This document shows positions 23,561 through 34,724 of a stretch of 64,000 bases of DNA, piece after piece; the stretch's first letter is position 1, and each line of letters opens with the position of its first letter. A model generated the notes under the pieces. That model was not told the origin of the DNA and made no database searches. It saw nothing but the letters and a program-made list of their open reading frames with translations. This DNA is from Prionace glauca. Taxonomy: Eukaryota > Chordata > Chondrichthyes > Carcharhiniformes > Carcharhinidae. The stretch is from assembly GCA_037974335.1 (NCBI GenBank), contig CM075724.1, forward strand, positions 71,232,850 through 71,296,849. Reading direction: 5' to 3'. The position numbers and the translations under genes are program-made.

Positions 23561-24399
23561 TGCAGGAAGTGAAAGTGCTGATTTGTTACCAATGGACTCT
23601 GATTGATAGCGGCATTGCCTGGGATAAGAAAAAAAGCTTCAGCAGTTTACTGAAATTATGAAAGTAACTGGTGCATTTTGCAATGTGCACCCATTCTCTG
23701 CTGCATTGTACATAAATCTCCCAAAGAGAGATATACAGTAATGGGAAATGACACAGACAAGTCAAGAGGAAAACTATAACACAATGCAGCAGTGGTCATA
23801 ATATATACAGCGGTAACACAGACTTTTATGAACACAAACAGCACAACTACCAAAGTGATCAATTATAAAAACAGCCTGTTTGCAGTGAGTAATAATAGAA
23901 CTATTGAAAATAAACTGGGGAAGGAATGCTAAATGAATAGAGCAAAAATAGGAGGAATTTAAAGCTGTGATCTATGGAATACAGGTTAAATCTATATTTT
24001 TTCACTGTACAAATTGACGAATGCATCACATATTGTTGAAGGAGGTGTAGTGTGTTTGTAACAGCTTGCGCACCTCATAATTTCCACTATTTGCCACCTT
24101 TGCATTGAAATAAAGTCTCATTCTGTTCTATTCCCGCTAAACACCCGCAACGACACTAAATATTTAATTTATTAGTTGCAAATGGGCAGCTTCCCACAAT
24201 TATATAAAACTCATAATTCATTTTATTGTCCCTCTCTTTAGATCGCATTTATTTTTATTTAAACGTTTACGTTAATCCTAATCAATCACGTCTGTACTGA
24301 AAATAAGTTTGCTGTTGAAGAATTAAATGTTTTGAACTTGTCTGGGGGAAAAACATGGATAATTTGGCTTGGACTTTCAAAATCTTCCTAACTGTCCTG
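23561..24399. other. No feature recognised
   Basis: A+T-rich spacer. No exon or repeat I can assign. Confidence 0.4.
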
Positions 24400-24657
24400 G
24401 CTTGAGACAATTCACACCCCTTTAACCTGGGATTATCCCTCTCTCCACTCTCATGGCCTGCACCTATGATGGCTTGATTACCCGAGTGTCCGTCTATATA
24501 TGTTGTGTTTCTGAACCCAACTCTCCACTTACCTGATGAAGGAGCAGTGTTCTAAAAGTTCCCACTACCCAATAAACCTGTTGAACTTTAACCTGGTGCT
24601 GTGAGGCCTCTTACTGTGCCCACCCCAGCCCAACGCCAGCACTTCCACATCATTTTA
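24400..24657 (+). repeat. Penelope-like element 3' terminal fragment
   Basis: It shares order and landmarks with 53700-53990: CCTTTAACCTGGGAT, ACCTGATGAAGGAG, CCCAATAAACCTGTTGAAC, CCTGGTGCTGTGAGGCC, and the end CCCAACGCCAGCACTTCCAC. It is non-coding here. Confidence 0.75.
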
Positions 24658-25286
24658 ACCAAGTGGTATTAGTTTAGGAAGGAGTTAATAGACCTTTGTT
24701 TACAAAAGAAAAAGCCCCCTGAGATTTTTGATGAAAGGAATGGCAGGTGAGATTATGTATACATGGCCATGTATTAATGAGGTTAATGGGAAGAGCTAGG
24801 TTTTTAGAAGAGACAAAATAAGCTTTCAGTTCAGTTTCAGGCTGGAATGTTTAAAGGCAGAAGTCTGCAAACTGTTCTGTAAATCAAAACCTCTCTGAAG
24901 AAGTTAAAGCTGTTACCCCAGTTTATGGCAGTTATGCCTTGGGCTGCCAAATTTATTTGAAGAATTTTTTGAGTCTTTCAGAAGAATGTTGAACTGAAAG
25001 TGATAATGTAGAATTTAGAGTTCTTTCTTTTATGCTTTATTATTAATACAGGTACTAATTAAGCCACTAATTTTATCAAAGTTATACTTAAACTGTGTTA
25101 TGAAATAAAATATGATTTACAATACAAATTCTGAATTTGTCAGTGGAATTACTACTGGAGTGAAGCATTCTACCCTTAATTTGTGCCAAAACAAAAAAAA
25201 AACACGTTGTCATATATTCTGGATTCCTAATGTAACTTGGGATTCTGCTCCAGGGTCCTAACAGCAATAACATAATGGAAAAAGCA
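24658..25286. other. Unassigned A+T-rich block
   Basis: No gene. It contains AATAAA near 25104 followed by a T/G-rich end and an A run (25191-25201). It could be an old terminal repeat or a LINE 3' region. I could not assign it. Confidence 0.3.
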
Positions 25287-27240
25287 CCAGATTTGATTTG
25301 ATTTGATTTATTATTGTCACATATATTAACATACAATGAAAAGTATTGTTTCTTGCACGCTATACAGACAAAACGTACCGTTCATAGAGAAGGAAACGAG
25401 AGAGTGCAGAATGTAATGTGACAGTCATATCTAGAGTGTACAGAAAAATCAACTTAATGCAGAATGTAATGTGACAGTCATAGCTAGGGTGTACAGAAAG
25501 ATCAACTTAATGCAAGGTAAGTCCCTTCAGACATCTGACAGCAACAGGAAAGAAGCTGTTCTTGAGTTGATTGGTACACAACCTTTGACTTTAGTATCTT
25601 TATCCCGATGGAAGAAGGTGGAAGAGAGAGAGTGTCCAGGGTGCACGCAGTCCTTAATTATGCTGGCTGCTTTGCCAAACCAGCGGCAAGTTTGGACAGA
25701 GTCAATGGACGGGAGGCTGGTTTGCTTGATGAATTGGGCGAAAATTGTTCCTTGTGGTCTTGGGCAGAGCATGAGCCATACCAAACTGTGATGCAACCAG
25801 AAAGAATGCTTTCTATGGTGCATCTATAAAAGTTGGTGAGAGTCATAGCTGGCATGCAAATTTCCTTAGTCTTCTCAGAAAGTAGAGGCATTGGTGGGCT
25901 TTCTTAACTATAGTGTCGCCATGGGGTGGGGGGGGGGGGGGGGGGGGGGGGGTGGGGGGAGGTGGTGGGCGGGGGGGGGGGGGGTGGTGGAACCAGGACA
26001 GATTGTTGGTGATCTTGAAACTTGAAGCTCTCGACCCTTCCTCCTTCATCCCATTTATGTCGGCATGTTCTCCGTTATGCTTCCTGATGTTGATGACAAT
26101 CTCCTTCATTTTGTTGATATTGAGGGAGAGATTATTATTGCTGCACCAGTTCACCAGATTCTTTATCTCATTCCTGTCCTCCGTCTCATCATTGTTTGAC
26201 GTTCGATCCATTACGGTGGTGTCGTCAGCAAACTTGAAAATTGAATTGGAGCGGAATTTGCCACACAATCATAGGTATATAAGAGGAACAGTCGGGGGCT
26301 GAGAACACAGCTTTGTGGGACGCCAGTATTGAGGATGTTTTGGAGGAGATGTTACTCCCTATCCTTACTGATTGTGGTCTGTGAGTTAGGTAGTTCAGGA
26401 TCCAGTCACAGAGAGAGGTGCTGAGACCCAGACTATGGAGTTTGGAGAAGAATTTTGTGGAAATAATAGTGTTGAAGTCTGAACTATAATCAATGAATAG
26501 GAGTCTGAGATAGGTGTCCTTGTTTTCTGGGTGTTCCAGGGTTGAGTGCAGGACTCAACGCCATTGCAGTGGTCGGCAAACTGTAGTGAATCCAGTATTC
26601 TGGGAGGCTGGAATTGATTCATGCCAAGACTAGCCTTTCGAAACACATTAGAGTTGGATGGCAGAGCCACTGGTCAATAGTCATTAAAGCACGCTTCTTG
26701 GTTTTTCTTAGGTACAGGGATGATCGTCATCTTCTTGAAGCAGATAGGGACCTCGGATTGTTGTAAAGAGAGGTTGAAGATATCTGTGAATACTGCTGCC
26801 AACTGATCCACGCAGGATCTGAGTGCTCGTCCAGGTACCAGTCGCTTTCTGTGGGTTGGCGTTCCAGAAGGCTGCTCTGACATCTGCAATGGTGGCCCCA
26901 GATACAGGTTCATCCAAGGCTTTCAGGGTAGAGGATAAGCTCTCGCTGACCTCTTGCTCAAACAGATATAGTATGCATTGAGCTCATCAGGGAGCCGGAG
27001 ATTTTACATGCCTTTGTCTTGTAGCCTGTTATGTCTTGCTGACCTTGCATCGTCGGCGGGGGTCGGTGTGGCTAGCCTAGGCTCTAGCTTGGTCCGGTGC
27101 AGTCTTTTAGCATATTTGATGGATCTTCTTAGATCGTATCTGGATACATAATTATACTGACGCCAGCTGCAACAAGATGAGTAGTGACCGTCGGCAGCAT
27201 ATTTCAAGTACAGGCAGCACTCCAGTTTCAGAAACGAATT
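25287..27240 (-). mobile_element. L2/Rex1-like LINE
   Basis: On the minus strand it reads from a linker (YDLRRSIKYAKRLHRTKLEP) through VCFKK-type fingers ([16 protein letters not shown]) to the active-site block [15 protein letters not shown]. Then come SNNNLSLNINKMKEIVI and the C-terminal [20 protein letters not shown] and [20 protein letters not shown]. The 3' tail (25287-25315) is a GATTT-rich repeat. Several stops and shifts are present. A long G tract interrupts it at 25921-25985. It ends about 70 bases from the conserved 5' flank of the Ig pseudogene. Confidence 0.75.
25921..25985. repeat. Long G tract inside the LINE
   Basis: About 65 bases almost entirely G with a few T, A and C, sitting between two coding blocks of the LINE. 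It has G-quadruplex potential. Its length could also be an assembly or sequencing artefact. Confidence 0.85.
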
Positions 27241-27309
27241 AGCCATCCTTTGGAGGGAACGAAAAACCCGTTTTGCTTGAATAAATGTTTCCTAACCTTT
27301 TTCCGTATT

Positions 27310-27565
27310 ATCCATCAATACGCAAACTTTCACGTGATATCAAAAACTTCCATACTTCATTGAAAAATAGTGAGGTGTGGGAGGCTTCAACTATCACGGA
27401 GTGCTCTCACCTCTGACCTGAGGGTATAACCAATACATTGATGTTGCCAATTCTGCTCTCCTCTGCTGCGTCACTAATGCCCAGTTATCTTCAAATCTCT
27501 CGATTGCCCGCGCCTGTCAGTGATTCTCGCTGATTTTCAGAACGGAGTCATCGCCTTTGCACAGA
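27310..27565 (+). promoter_or_regulatory. Conserved 5' flank of the Ig pseudogene
   Basis: Reverse-complement match to 15579-15845: AACTTTCACGTGATA, GGCTTCAACTATCACGG, ACATTGATGTTG, TTCTCGCTGATTTTCAGAA, ending TTTGCACAGAATG. It marks the inner edge of the inverted duplication on this side. Confidence 0.5.
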
Positions 27566-27602
27566 ATGTCTGTATTCCATCTGCTAGGCATTAATTAGAC
27601 AA
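27566..27602 (+). pseudogene. Gene 2 exon 1 remnant (leader)
   Basis: ATGTCTGTATTCCATCTGCT matches the gene 1 leader. Eighteen bases are missing from the middle and a TAC codon has become TAG. The GTGTAT donor is kept. Confidence 0.8.
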
Positions 27603-27760
27603 GTGTATATATTTATCGTGGTTTGATTAAATAGGGAAGGCAATATAATTTCAAAAATATTTCTCGCCAATGTATATCGCAGTTTACATTTTCTTTCATT
27701 TTATTTGAAACATGTTCATCACTACTTTTGCCTACCTTTGATTGTGTTGATTTCTGAGAG

Positions 27761-28066
27761 CTACTTTCGGGGCTGTTCTCTGAATAGTTCAGATGCCCAA
27801 ATGTCCCAGTGGAAAGACACAACTGTTACCATGAATTGTCCTTTCTAGCTTTCTAGTTCCACGGCTATCATTTGTGTTTCCTCGTGGGAAGGTGGCCAGA
27901 AGTTGCTGTTGAATCCAGCTGCCGCGAAAAGCAAAATGCACCTGACTTGCAATCAAGGATTTTCCGAGTTAGACCTGTTCAATTTGAGTCTCCAGGTCTC
28001 TGGAATCTATTATTGCAGCGGTAAGAAAGAATTAATCTCCAATGGCAGTGAACTGAACTTCTGGTT
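27761..28066 (+). pseudogene. Gene 2 exon 2 remnant (V domain)
   Basis: It starts after TTTCTGAGAG. Recognisable pieces are TTCAGATGCCCAAATG, ATGAATTGTCC (first cysteine), GGATTTTCCGAGTTAGACCT and TCTATTATTGCAGCGG (second cysteine). An early TGA (27781-27783), length changes in the middle, and loss of the GTGAGT donor make it dead. Confidence 0.8.
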
Positions 28067-30747
28067 ATTGGAGATTGGCATTGAGGGAGAAACGGACCAG
28101 CGTAAAATTCTGCAGGTGAATATTCGAGAATATGTAACTGACCAACTTGGCAGAATTTTCACTTAGACCTGATTTGCGTGGTTATTTCCCAATATTTGCA
28201 GTAAACGTTGTGTGTTCACAGCAGCATTTACCGGTCTGTGAAAATTAGTCTATCAGTAAATAGACATTCATTGTGAAGCATGGAATTCCAATAATACGGA
28301 AGGAGTCCCTACTCGTGAATTTCAAGATATGTCATTTCCCTTAGTTAATTTTAGGAATAAAAGTCACATTCGCACAAACGCCATTTTAAAAGTTCCTATT
28401 CTGTATTTCTCTTTGGTTGCCGGACTATTTTCTTTAATGTCTGTGGCCGACACTTCGAAGGTGCTCCCTCATCGTCTAAAACTCCACGTGGTTGATCCCC
28501 GTAGCAAGGAACAAACGGTGATATGTCAGAATAATATCTTATTTGATGACAAGTTGGAGATGATGCTCATGTTATGTGGCTGACGCCATTAACATATTAT
28601 GTAACGCCGCTCATGAATTTGTCAGGTGATGCAGCAGCTTCCTTGGCGAGTGATCTGTTAGATAGCACGCACTGCAAACACGGTGCACAAATCGTGAGGG
28701 CGATCCTTGTTTCATTAAATGCATTGCTTTACGCCAGGTGCAGTTTTCGGGATTACGGCGGTGTTTTGCAGCTGTTCTCAACTGGACAAATCCCAGCATC
28801 CCAGCAAATTCCAGTCTTGAAAGTTGCGGGGATACGTTGTCGAAGCAATAGTTCCATCATTCAATGGAGAATATCTACCCTCGAAACTGCTCCAGCATCC
28901 TCGGCAGTAATAGAGCATGATATCAGGATATCTGCTTTTAATGTATTGATACACATGCATAAAATAAAGACGGTGAAAGACAGTCGCTAAATACATTCCT
29001 GTTGGAATCAGTTCGTTCAGTTCTTCAACACAAACGTGAAGAGCACCAACAATCAGACTTGAGTTTCACTGTTGCCCGTTGAATCAAATCTGGGATACAA
29101 CAATGAGATTGTCATTAACCGTCAAAGAATATATACACGAATTGAACATGGACGATAGAGTAACGTGGCAGCAGCAGATGGAAATGGATGGCGGGAGAAA
29201 GTGGAAACAATATGAAATCTAAATTGCATTTTTCTGCATAGTTAATGTAGTGAAAAATGAGCACATCTACTGACAACATATTTATTGATGTTTGTAGAAG
29301 TTAGCTTATCAAGATTCATCAATTTACTTCTGTTGCCCACTGCATTTGTAGGGTTGAATTTAATTTCAATTACCAACAAATTGTTATTAGTCATTGTATT
29401 ACAGTTGAGATGCAACATGCAATGAATACTTTCCTAACACTAACAGAATGTTAGAATTGGATTTAAGATAAAGGTAAAGGGTTTCGTTTATAGACATCTA
29501 GATTAATTCCATTTTAGATCAATTGATGAATACTGCAGATTTTAGATCTTAACAGCTGGATGGGGAATACTTCCACAAAACAGATCTCAGACTCAGACTG
29601 TGGTACCCGGATGCAGAATATCTCCTGTGTCAGCTCCGCTCAAGACTCCAGCAGGATCGCTTTGACGAAACCAAACTTTTTCCGATAGACAAGTTTCAAA
29701 AAGGAGATGGCCGAATAGAGGAGAATTCATTGAGGGAATTTCATGAATAAACATTACTGTCACAACAGTTTGTAAACATCTTCAGATCACCTGCTGATTA
29801 CATTCTCACGGCAGAGTCAATGATTGTGTTCATTGGATACAAAATGGGTGTCTGAATGAAGCGGAAACAGGGTTCATGCTCGATCAGGTACGAATTCTTG
29901 TTTCAATCTAAGGCCACGTCGATCGGATGGAGTTTGGAATAGCGTCGAAAACATTTAATCAAATATTCAAAGTGAAGAGGAAAGAAGCAGATTGTGGAAA
30001 CCTGCATCACAAAGTGTCTGCAGCCTGCGGAAATGAAGAACTTTGGATGACCGAGGTTGGCGACAGTTAAGTCCCAGTAGTTATTCCTCTGGACAAGTTT
30101 CAGTGAATCGTTTAAAGCTCTGTCCTATGCCGTTGCCTGGAAGCGGAACTGTTTAATGCAGGAACTGGAAAGGAGACGGGATTATTGTAAAATGAGAATT
30201 GTTCTCTTGGCGAGAATAGCGGAACTAATATTCTTCATATCTAAGCAGCCCTCAGTGTTGAGTACAGAGAGAGATTGACCTTTTTACCTTGCCAGACAGT
30301 AGCTCAGCCTGGTGATATAATGAGTAGAAGTATTGCACTTATGCCATTTAAAAATCATTAGACAGACTACAGTTCGAAACGCGCCTATATTTCAGGGGCC
30401 ATAATAATGAAAATGAGGAGTTGCAACATCTACTTAATGACATTAGGCCTGTAACTTGGAGATCAAAGCTAATTAAAGACTTCACCAGTATAAACGTTTG
30501 AACGCCTTCTGGCGGAGGGAACAACGCATCAATGAAACATCCCGTACACTCACAAAGGGGGTGTTTGAAGATGATATTTGATGGGAGCGATGCGTAGACT
30601 AACATATGGACCATTGAACAAAATCAAACGCAGGGATCTAGAGTAAATCAGTTTCACATTGTGGGGGAATATTAAATAATGCGGGGAGGCAAAGAATTGA
30701 TGGTGGTCGAGCTCCTGGACAGCGGCTGGAAATGTATTAATCTTCTC
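28067..30747 (+). other. Gene 2 intron 2 with blocks conserved in gene 1
   Basis: Blocks at about 28480-28990 and 30340-30480 match gene 1 intron 2 in reverse complement. The 29000-30340 part is unassigned. No exon is supported. Confidence 0.5.
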
Positions 30748-31723
30748 ATGTATTAATCTTGTACATGGACTTCAGCAAGGCTTTTGATAAGGTCCCCCAT
30801 GCAAGACTTCTTGAGAAGGTGAGAGGGCATGGGATCCAAGGGCCTTTGGCCTTGTGGATCCAGAACTGGCTTGCCTGCAGAAGGCAGAGAGTGGTTGTGG
30901 ATGGGTCTTTTTCGGAATGGAGGTCAGTCACCAGTGGGGTGCCCCAGGGATCTGTTCTGGGACCCTTGTTGTTTGTCATTTTCATAAATGACCTGGATGA
31001 GGAAGTGGAGGGATGGGTTAGCAAGTTCGCTGATGACACGAAGGTCGGCGGTGTTGTGGATGGTCTGGAAGGATGTCAAAAGTTGCAGCAGGACATAGAT
31101 AGGATGCAGGAATGGGCGGAGAAGTGGCAGATGGACTTCAACGCGGATAAATGTGTAGTAGTCCATTTCGGCAGAACCAACGGGATGAATGAGTACACTA
31201 TTAAGGGCAGGGGTCTTAGTAGCGTTGAAGAGCAGCAGGATCTCGGGGTCCGGGTTCACAGGACTCTTAAATCGGCCTCGCAGGTGGAGGAGGTGGTCTG
31301 GAGGAGGCGAAGGTTGAGAGGTGGAGGAGGTGGTCTGGAGGAGGCGAAGGTTGAGAGGCGACCTGATAGAAGTTTATAAAATGTTGAGAGGAATAGATAG
31401 GGTGGACTCTCAGAGGCTATTTCCCCGGGTTGAAATGGTCGCTACGAGAGGACACAGATTTAAGGTGCGGGGAGGGAAGTACAGAGGTGATGTTAGGGGT
31501 AAGTTTTTCACTCAGAGGGTAGTGAGTGATTGGAATCGGCTGCCGTCGTCGGTGGTGGAGGCGAACTCGCTGGGGTCTTTTAAAAGACTTCTGGATGAGT
31601 ATATGGGGTTTAATGGGATTGGGGGTTATAGATAGGTCTATAGATTGGTGGGGTTGATGCGATCGGCACAACTCGCGGGCCGAAGGGCCTGTTTGTGCTG
31701 TAATGTTCTATGTTCTATGTTCT
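30748..31723 (+). mobile_element. CR1-type LINE, subfamily A, internally deleted
   Basis: Open from [20 protein letters not shown] through [19 protein letters not shown] and KFADDTK. An internal deletion then joins the region after 'SASQVEEVV' to the 'RRRLRGDL' region near 31300. A unit of about 37 bases containing GGAGGAGGCGAAGGTTGAG is present twice in tandem there (31282-31356). The 3' end is TTCTATG repeats. It is nearly identical to 50655-52614 elsewhere. Confidence 0.85.
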
Positions 31724-31869
31724 CCAAAAACATGGACGAAGATCAATGTGCCCGTCAGATTAAGTGGCAGTATTCTCGAGATCTAGTCACAGGTAAGACA
31801 CTAAACAAAAATGGCATTAGTTTAGCAAGATTTTTACCAACAAATAACAAAGAAAATTACAGTCCTCCA

Positions 31870-32515
31870 AACCCGCACTGGACATGCTGCCCGACTTAAC
31901 TAAACACTCTATCCTTCCAGTGACCAGATCCCTTGATTTCCATTTATTCATGTATTTGTCCAGCCGCACTTTAAAACTCACTATTATACCTGTTTCCACT
32001 ACCTCCCCTGGTAGCGAATTCCAGACACCTATCACCCCATATGGAAAAAAAGTTGCGTCGTATATCTCCTTTAAACCTTGCCCCTGACTCCTGAAACCTG
32101 TACCACCACCACGCCCACCACCGCCCCCCCCCCCCCACCACCATCAAGCAGTTGTGTCTTGCACCCTACGACAAAGATTCTGACTGTGCCCCTGCCCTTC
32201 ATAATTTTGTTCATCTGCATCATGTCGTCCATCAACCTCCGTCGTTCCTGTGCGTATAAACCAACCTTCTCCAACCTCTCCTCATAGCTGATGCCCTCCA
32301 TATCAGGCAATATCCTGGTAAACCTGTTCTGTACCATCTCCAAAGTCTCCACATTATTCTGATAGTGCGGCGATCAGAATTGAACACTATACACCAAGTG
32401 CAACCGAACTACCGTTTTATAAAGCTACAATATAACTTGCCAACTCTTAAGCTCATTGCTCCGGTCGATGGAGGCAAGTATGCCTTCTTGACTACCTTCT
32501 CCACTTGCGTTGCCA
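31870..32515 (-). mobile_element. CR1-like LINE fragment
   Basis: Minus-strand coding resembles the CR1 C-terminal end (QNRFTRILPDMEGISYEERL). Plus-strand landmarks are TTCCACTACCTCCCCTGG and TGCGTTGCCAGTTTCAGTG. A C-rich tract (about 32118-32142) interrupts it. Moderately old. It lies in gene 2 intron 2. Confidence 0.7.
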
Positions 32516-32984
32516 GTTTCAGTGACTAGGAGATAAGACTCGGGAATTTAATCAATTCTTGAGGAATTACAGACAGGGATATGTGTAGAAGTGCAATGTT
32601 GGGATAACAGTTTCCTTGCTGCTTCCTTGGCTTGACTGACCTTGTATTCTGTATATCTAATCTGTGCCGATTATCGATAGATAACTGTGCCGAAACGCTT
32701 CCATGGAGAACTGAGACATCACACTACTGGTTCAGCATAATTGGAACTTATTTTTATTTCAGTGCACAGAGAGTGAGCCTCCCCTAACCATGTTGATTGA
32801 AGACAGTAATTACATAAACATTCCATTTACTGCTTCAAGCAAAACAAAATATTATGATGATAAGATATCCGTGCTTCAGCTGCGACATGTTCTCATTTCT
32901 AGGAAGTCATTGTTTCCTCTGTTTTTATCCAGAATGTGATGGAGAAATAACGATTTTGATTAATGTCATTTAATTCAGTCCCAG

Positions 32985-33291
32985 TGCCTCCAGCACCTGT
33001 GACGATAACTTTCCTGTTCTCTCGATCCCTCGCACTGCTCTGGACAACAGCTTCTTTCTTCCCCAAACAGTTTAACTTGGTACGAAAATGGCGCCGACAT
33101 TAGAATTGGAATAAACCCCACAGAAAGACGGAACGAGGAGAGACTGTAGCAGATTTTCAGCTCCCCCAAGCCTGTAGATATCTGGTTGGTTTATACCTAG
33201 TAAAAAGTCTGACAACACCAGGATACCTACCATGTTTCTTATATTCCTCTCGTGACCCCAGCCAACCACAGTTGCACATTTCACGATCAGA
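32985..33291 (+). pseudogene. Gene 2 exon 3 remnant (C1 domain)
   Basis: TGCCTCCAGCACCTGTGACG matches the start of gene 1 exon 3, and CACGATCAGAGTAAGAT its end, with the GT donor kept. The first cysteine codon reads TGG, bases are lost around the LTW motif, and a GTAAAAAGTCTGACAACACC segment from a Penelope-like end is inserted near 33200. Confidence 0.8.
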
Positions 33292-33511
33292 GTAAGATCC
33301 CTAAACTACTCATCTGAATTACGCCTTGTCCGATTTAAAGACCTACTGGGGCTTTACAAGCTGTCCAAAGCCTTCAGCAGGACCTCATTAAATGAATGAG
33401 ATGAAGGACGTTAATGTGTTCATTGCTGCACCAGAAAGAGGTTGCCGAGTGCAAATATTTAATGATCTCGTTTAGAGTGGTTGAAAATTCGAGGATAGAA
33501 CATGCCTGTGG

Positions 33512-34005
33512 TAAGAAGTCTCACAACACCAGGTTAAAGTCCAACAGGTTTATTTGGTAGCAGACGCCACAAGCTTTCGGGACTCTGCCCCTTCGTCAGG
33601 TAAGTGCGGAGTCCTGATCACAAACAGACCATGCAAAAACACTCAGTTTACAGATCATTGATTAGAATGTGAGTCTTTACAGCTAATCAAGTCTTAAGGG
33701 TGCAGACATTGTGCGTGGAGACAGCATGAAGCACAGGTTAAAGAGATGTGTATTGTCTCCAGACAGGACGGTAAGTGAGATGTTGCAAGCCCAAGCAAGT
33801 CATGGGGGTTACAAATAGTGTGACATGAACCCAATATCCCGGTTGAGGCCCTCTTCATGTGTGCGGAACTTGGTTATCGGTTTCTGCTCAGCATCTCTGC
33901 GCTGTTGTATGTTGTGAAAGCTGCCTTGGAGAACATTTACCCAAAGATTCGAGGCCGAATGCCCGTGACCGCTGGAAGTGTTGGCCAACAGGAACAGCCT
34001 TAACT
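33512..34005 (-). mobile_element. Penelope-like element, 3' fragment
   Basis: It matches 49313-49870 on the same strand: AGAAGTCTCACAACACC, CAAGCTTTCGGGACTCTG, GTGTATTGTCTCCAGACAG and GTGTGACATGAACCCAA. Coding for the C-terminal end of the GIY-YIG domain (HGHSASNLWVNVLQGSFH) ends at NRDIGFMSHYL. 5'-truncated. It lies just past the C1 remnant. Confidence 0.8.
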
Positions 34006-34724
34006 TCATACACAGAGAATGGTTCCTGAATTTGTAGAAACAATCAACCGCAAAACGGATTGTTCATAACTGCCTCTTCCTTCCTCTTGAACCATGACCA
34101 CACCCGCCTAACATCACTCTCCTCCATCTGAATGACTTGTACTGTCATTTAACAAGTTTTCCTTTAATTGATCTCATTTGTTGAAAATAAAATAGTGTGG
34201 TGATAGGTACACGAATGTGACCCAGTTATGCCCGTCTTTTTGTGGGTCATATAGAACATTCCTTAATCCAATGCTTCTCAAACCGCAGTAATAACATTTT
34301 TTTTTGCCATATATATGATGGACATGTACCGGTGCCGCTTTTTATGCTCATTTCTCCTTGGGGCGGGGGTGGGGGGGGTGGGGGGGGGGGTGGGGGAGGA
34401 GACATTTTCTTCCCATTGCTATCCCTCCCTCACGTTCAGATGGTTCACTACCGACACATTCCTTCCTTTCCTCCACTATCTGTCGTTATTTCCCGTGATG
34501 CGCAGACAACTAATATTCACTAAAACCCACCGGCTCCCACAGACTCCTTGACTATAGATTCTCACCTCTTGATTATTGTAAGGTCTCTGTCATTGTCCCC
34601 ATTTCTTTGCATCGATCACATCTGTTCCGATTATGCCAAATGCTCAAAAGTGACGATGCTGTGATGTCTGCATTTTTCATTAACCGAGGTTCACCATGCA
34701 CATCATACCCCTCATTGTTGACAG
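34006..34724. other. No gene; contains a G tract
   Basis: No exon or repeat assigned. A G-rich tract with scattered T lies at 34363-34399. Confidence 0.4.

Noticed and set aside
25913-26302. Plus-strand glycine-rich frame
   Set aside because: It is the complement of the L2-like LINE, and the glycines come from the G tract.
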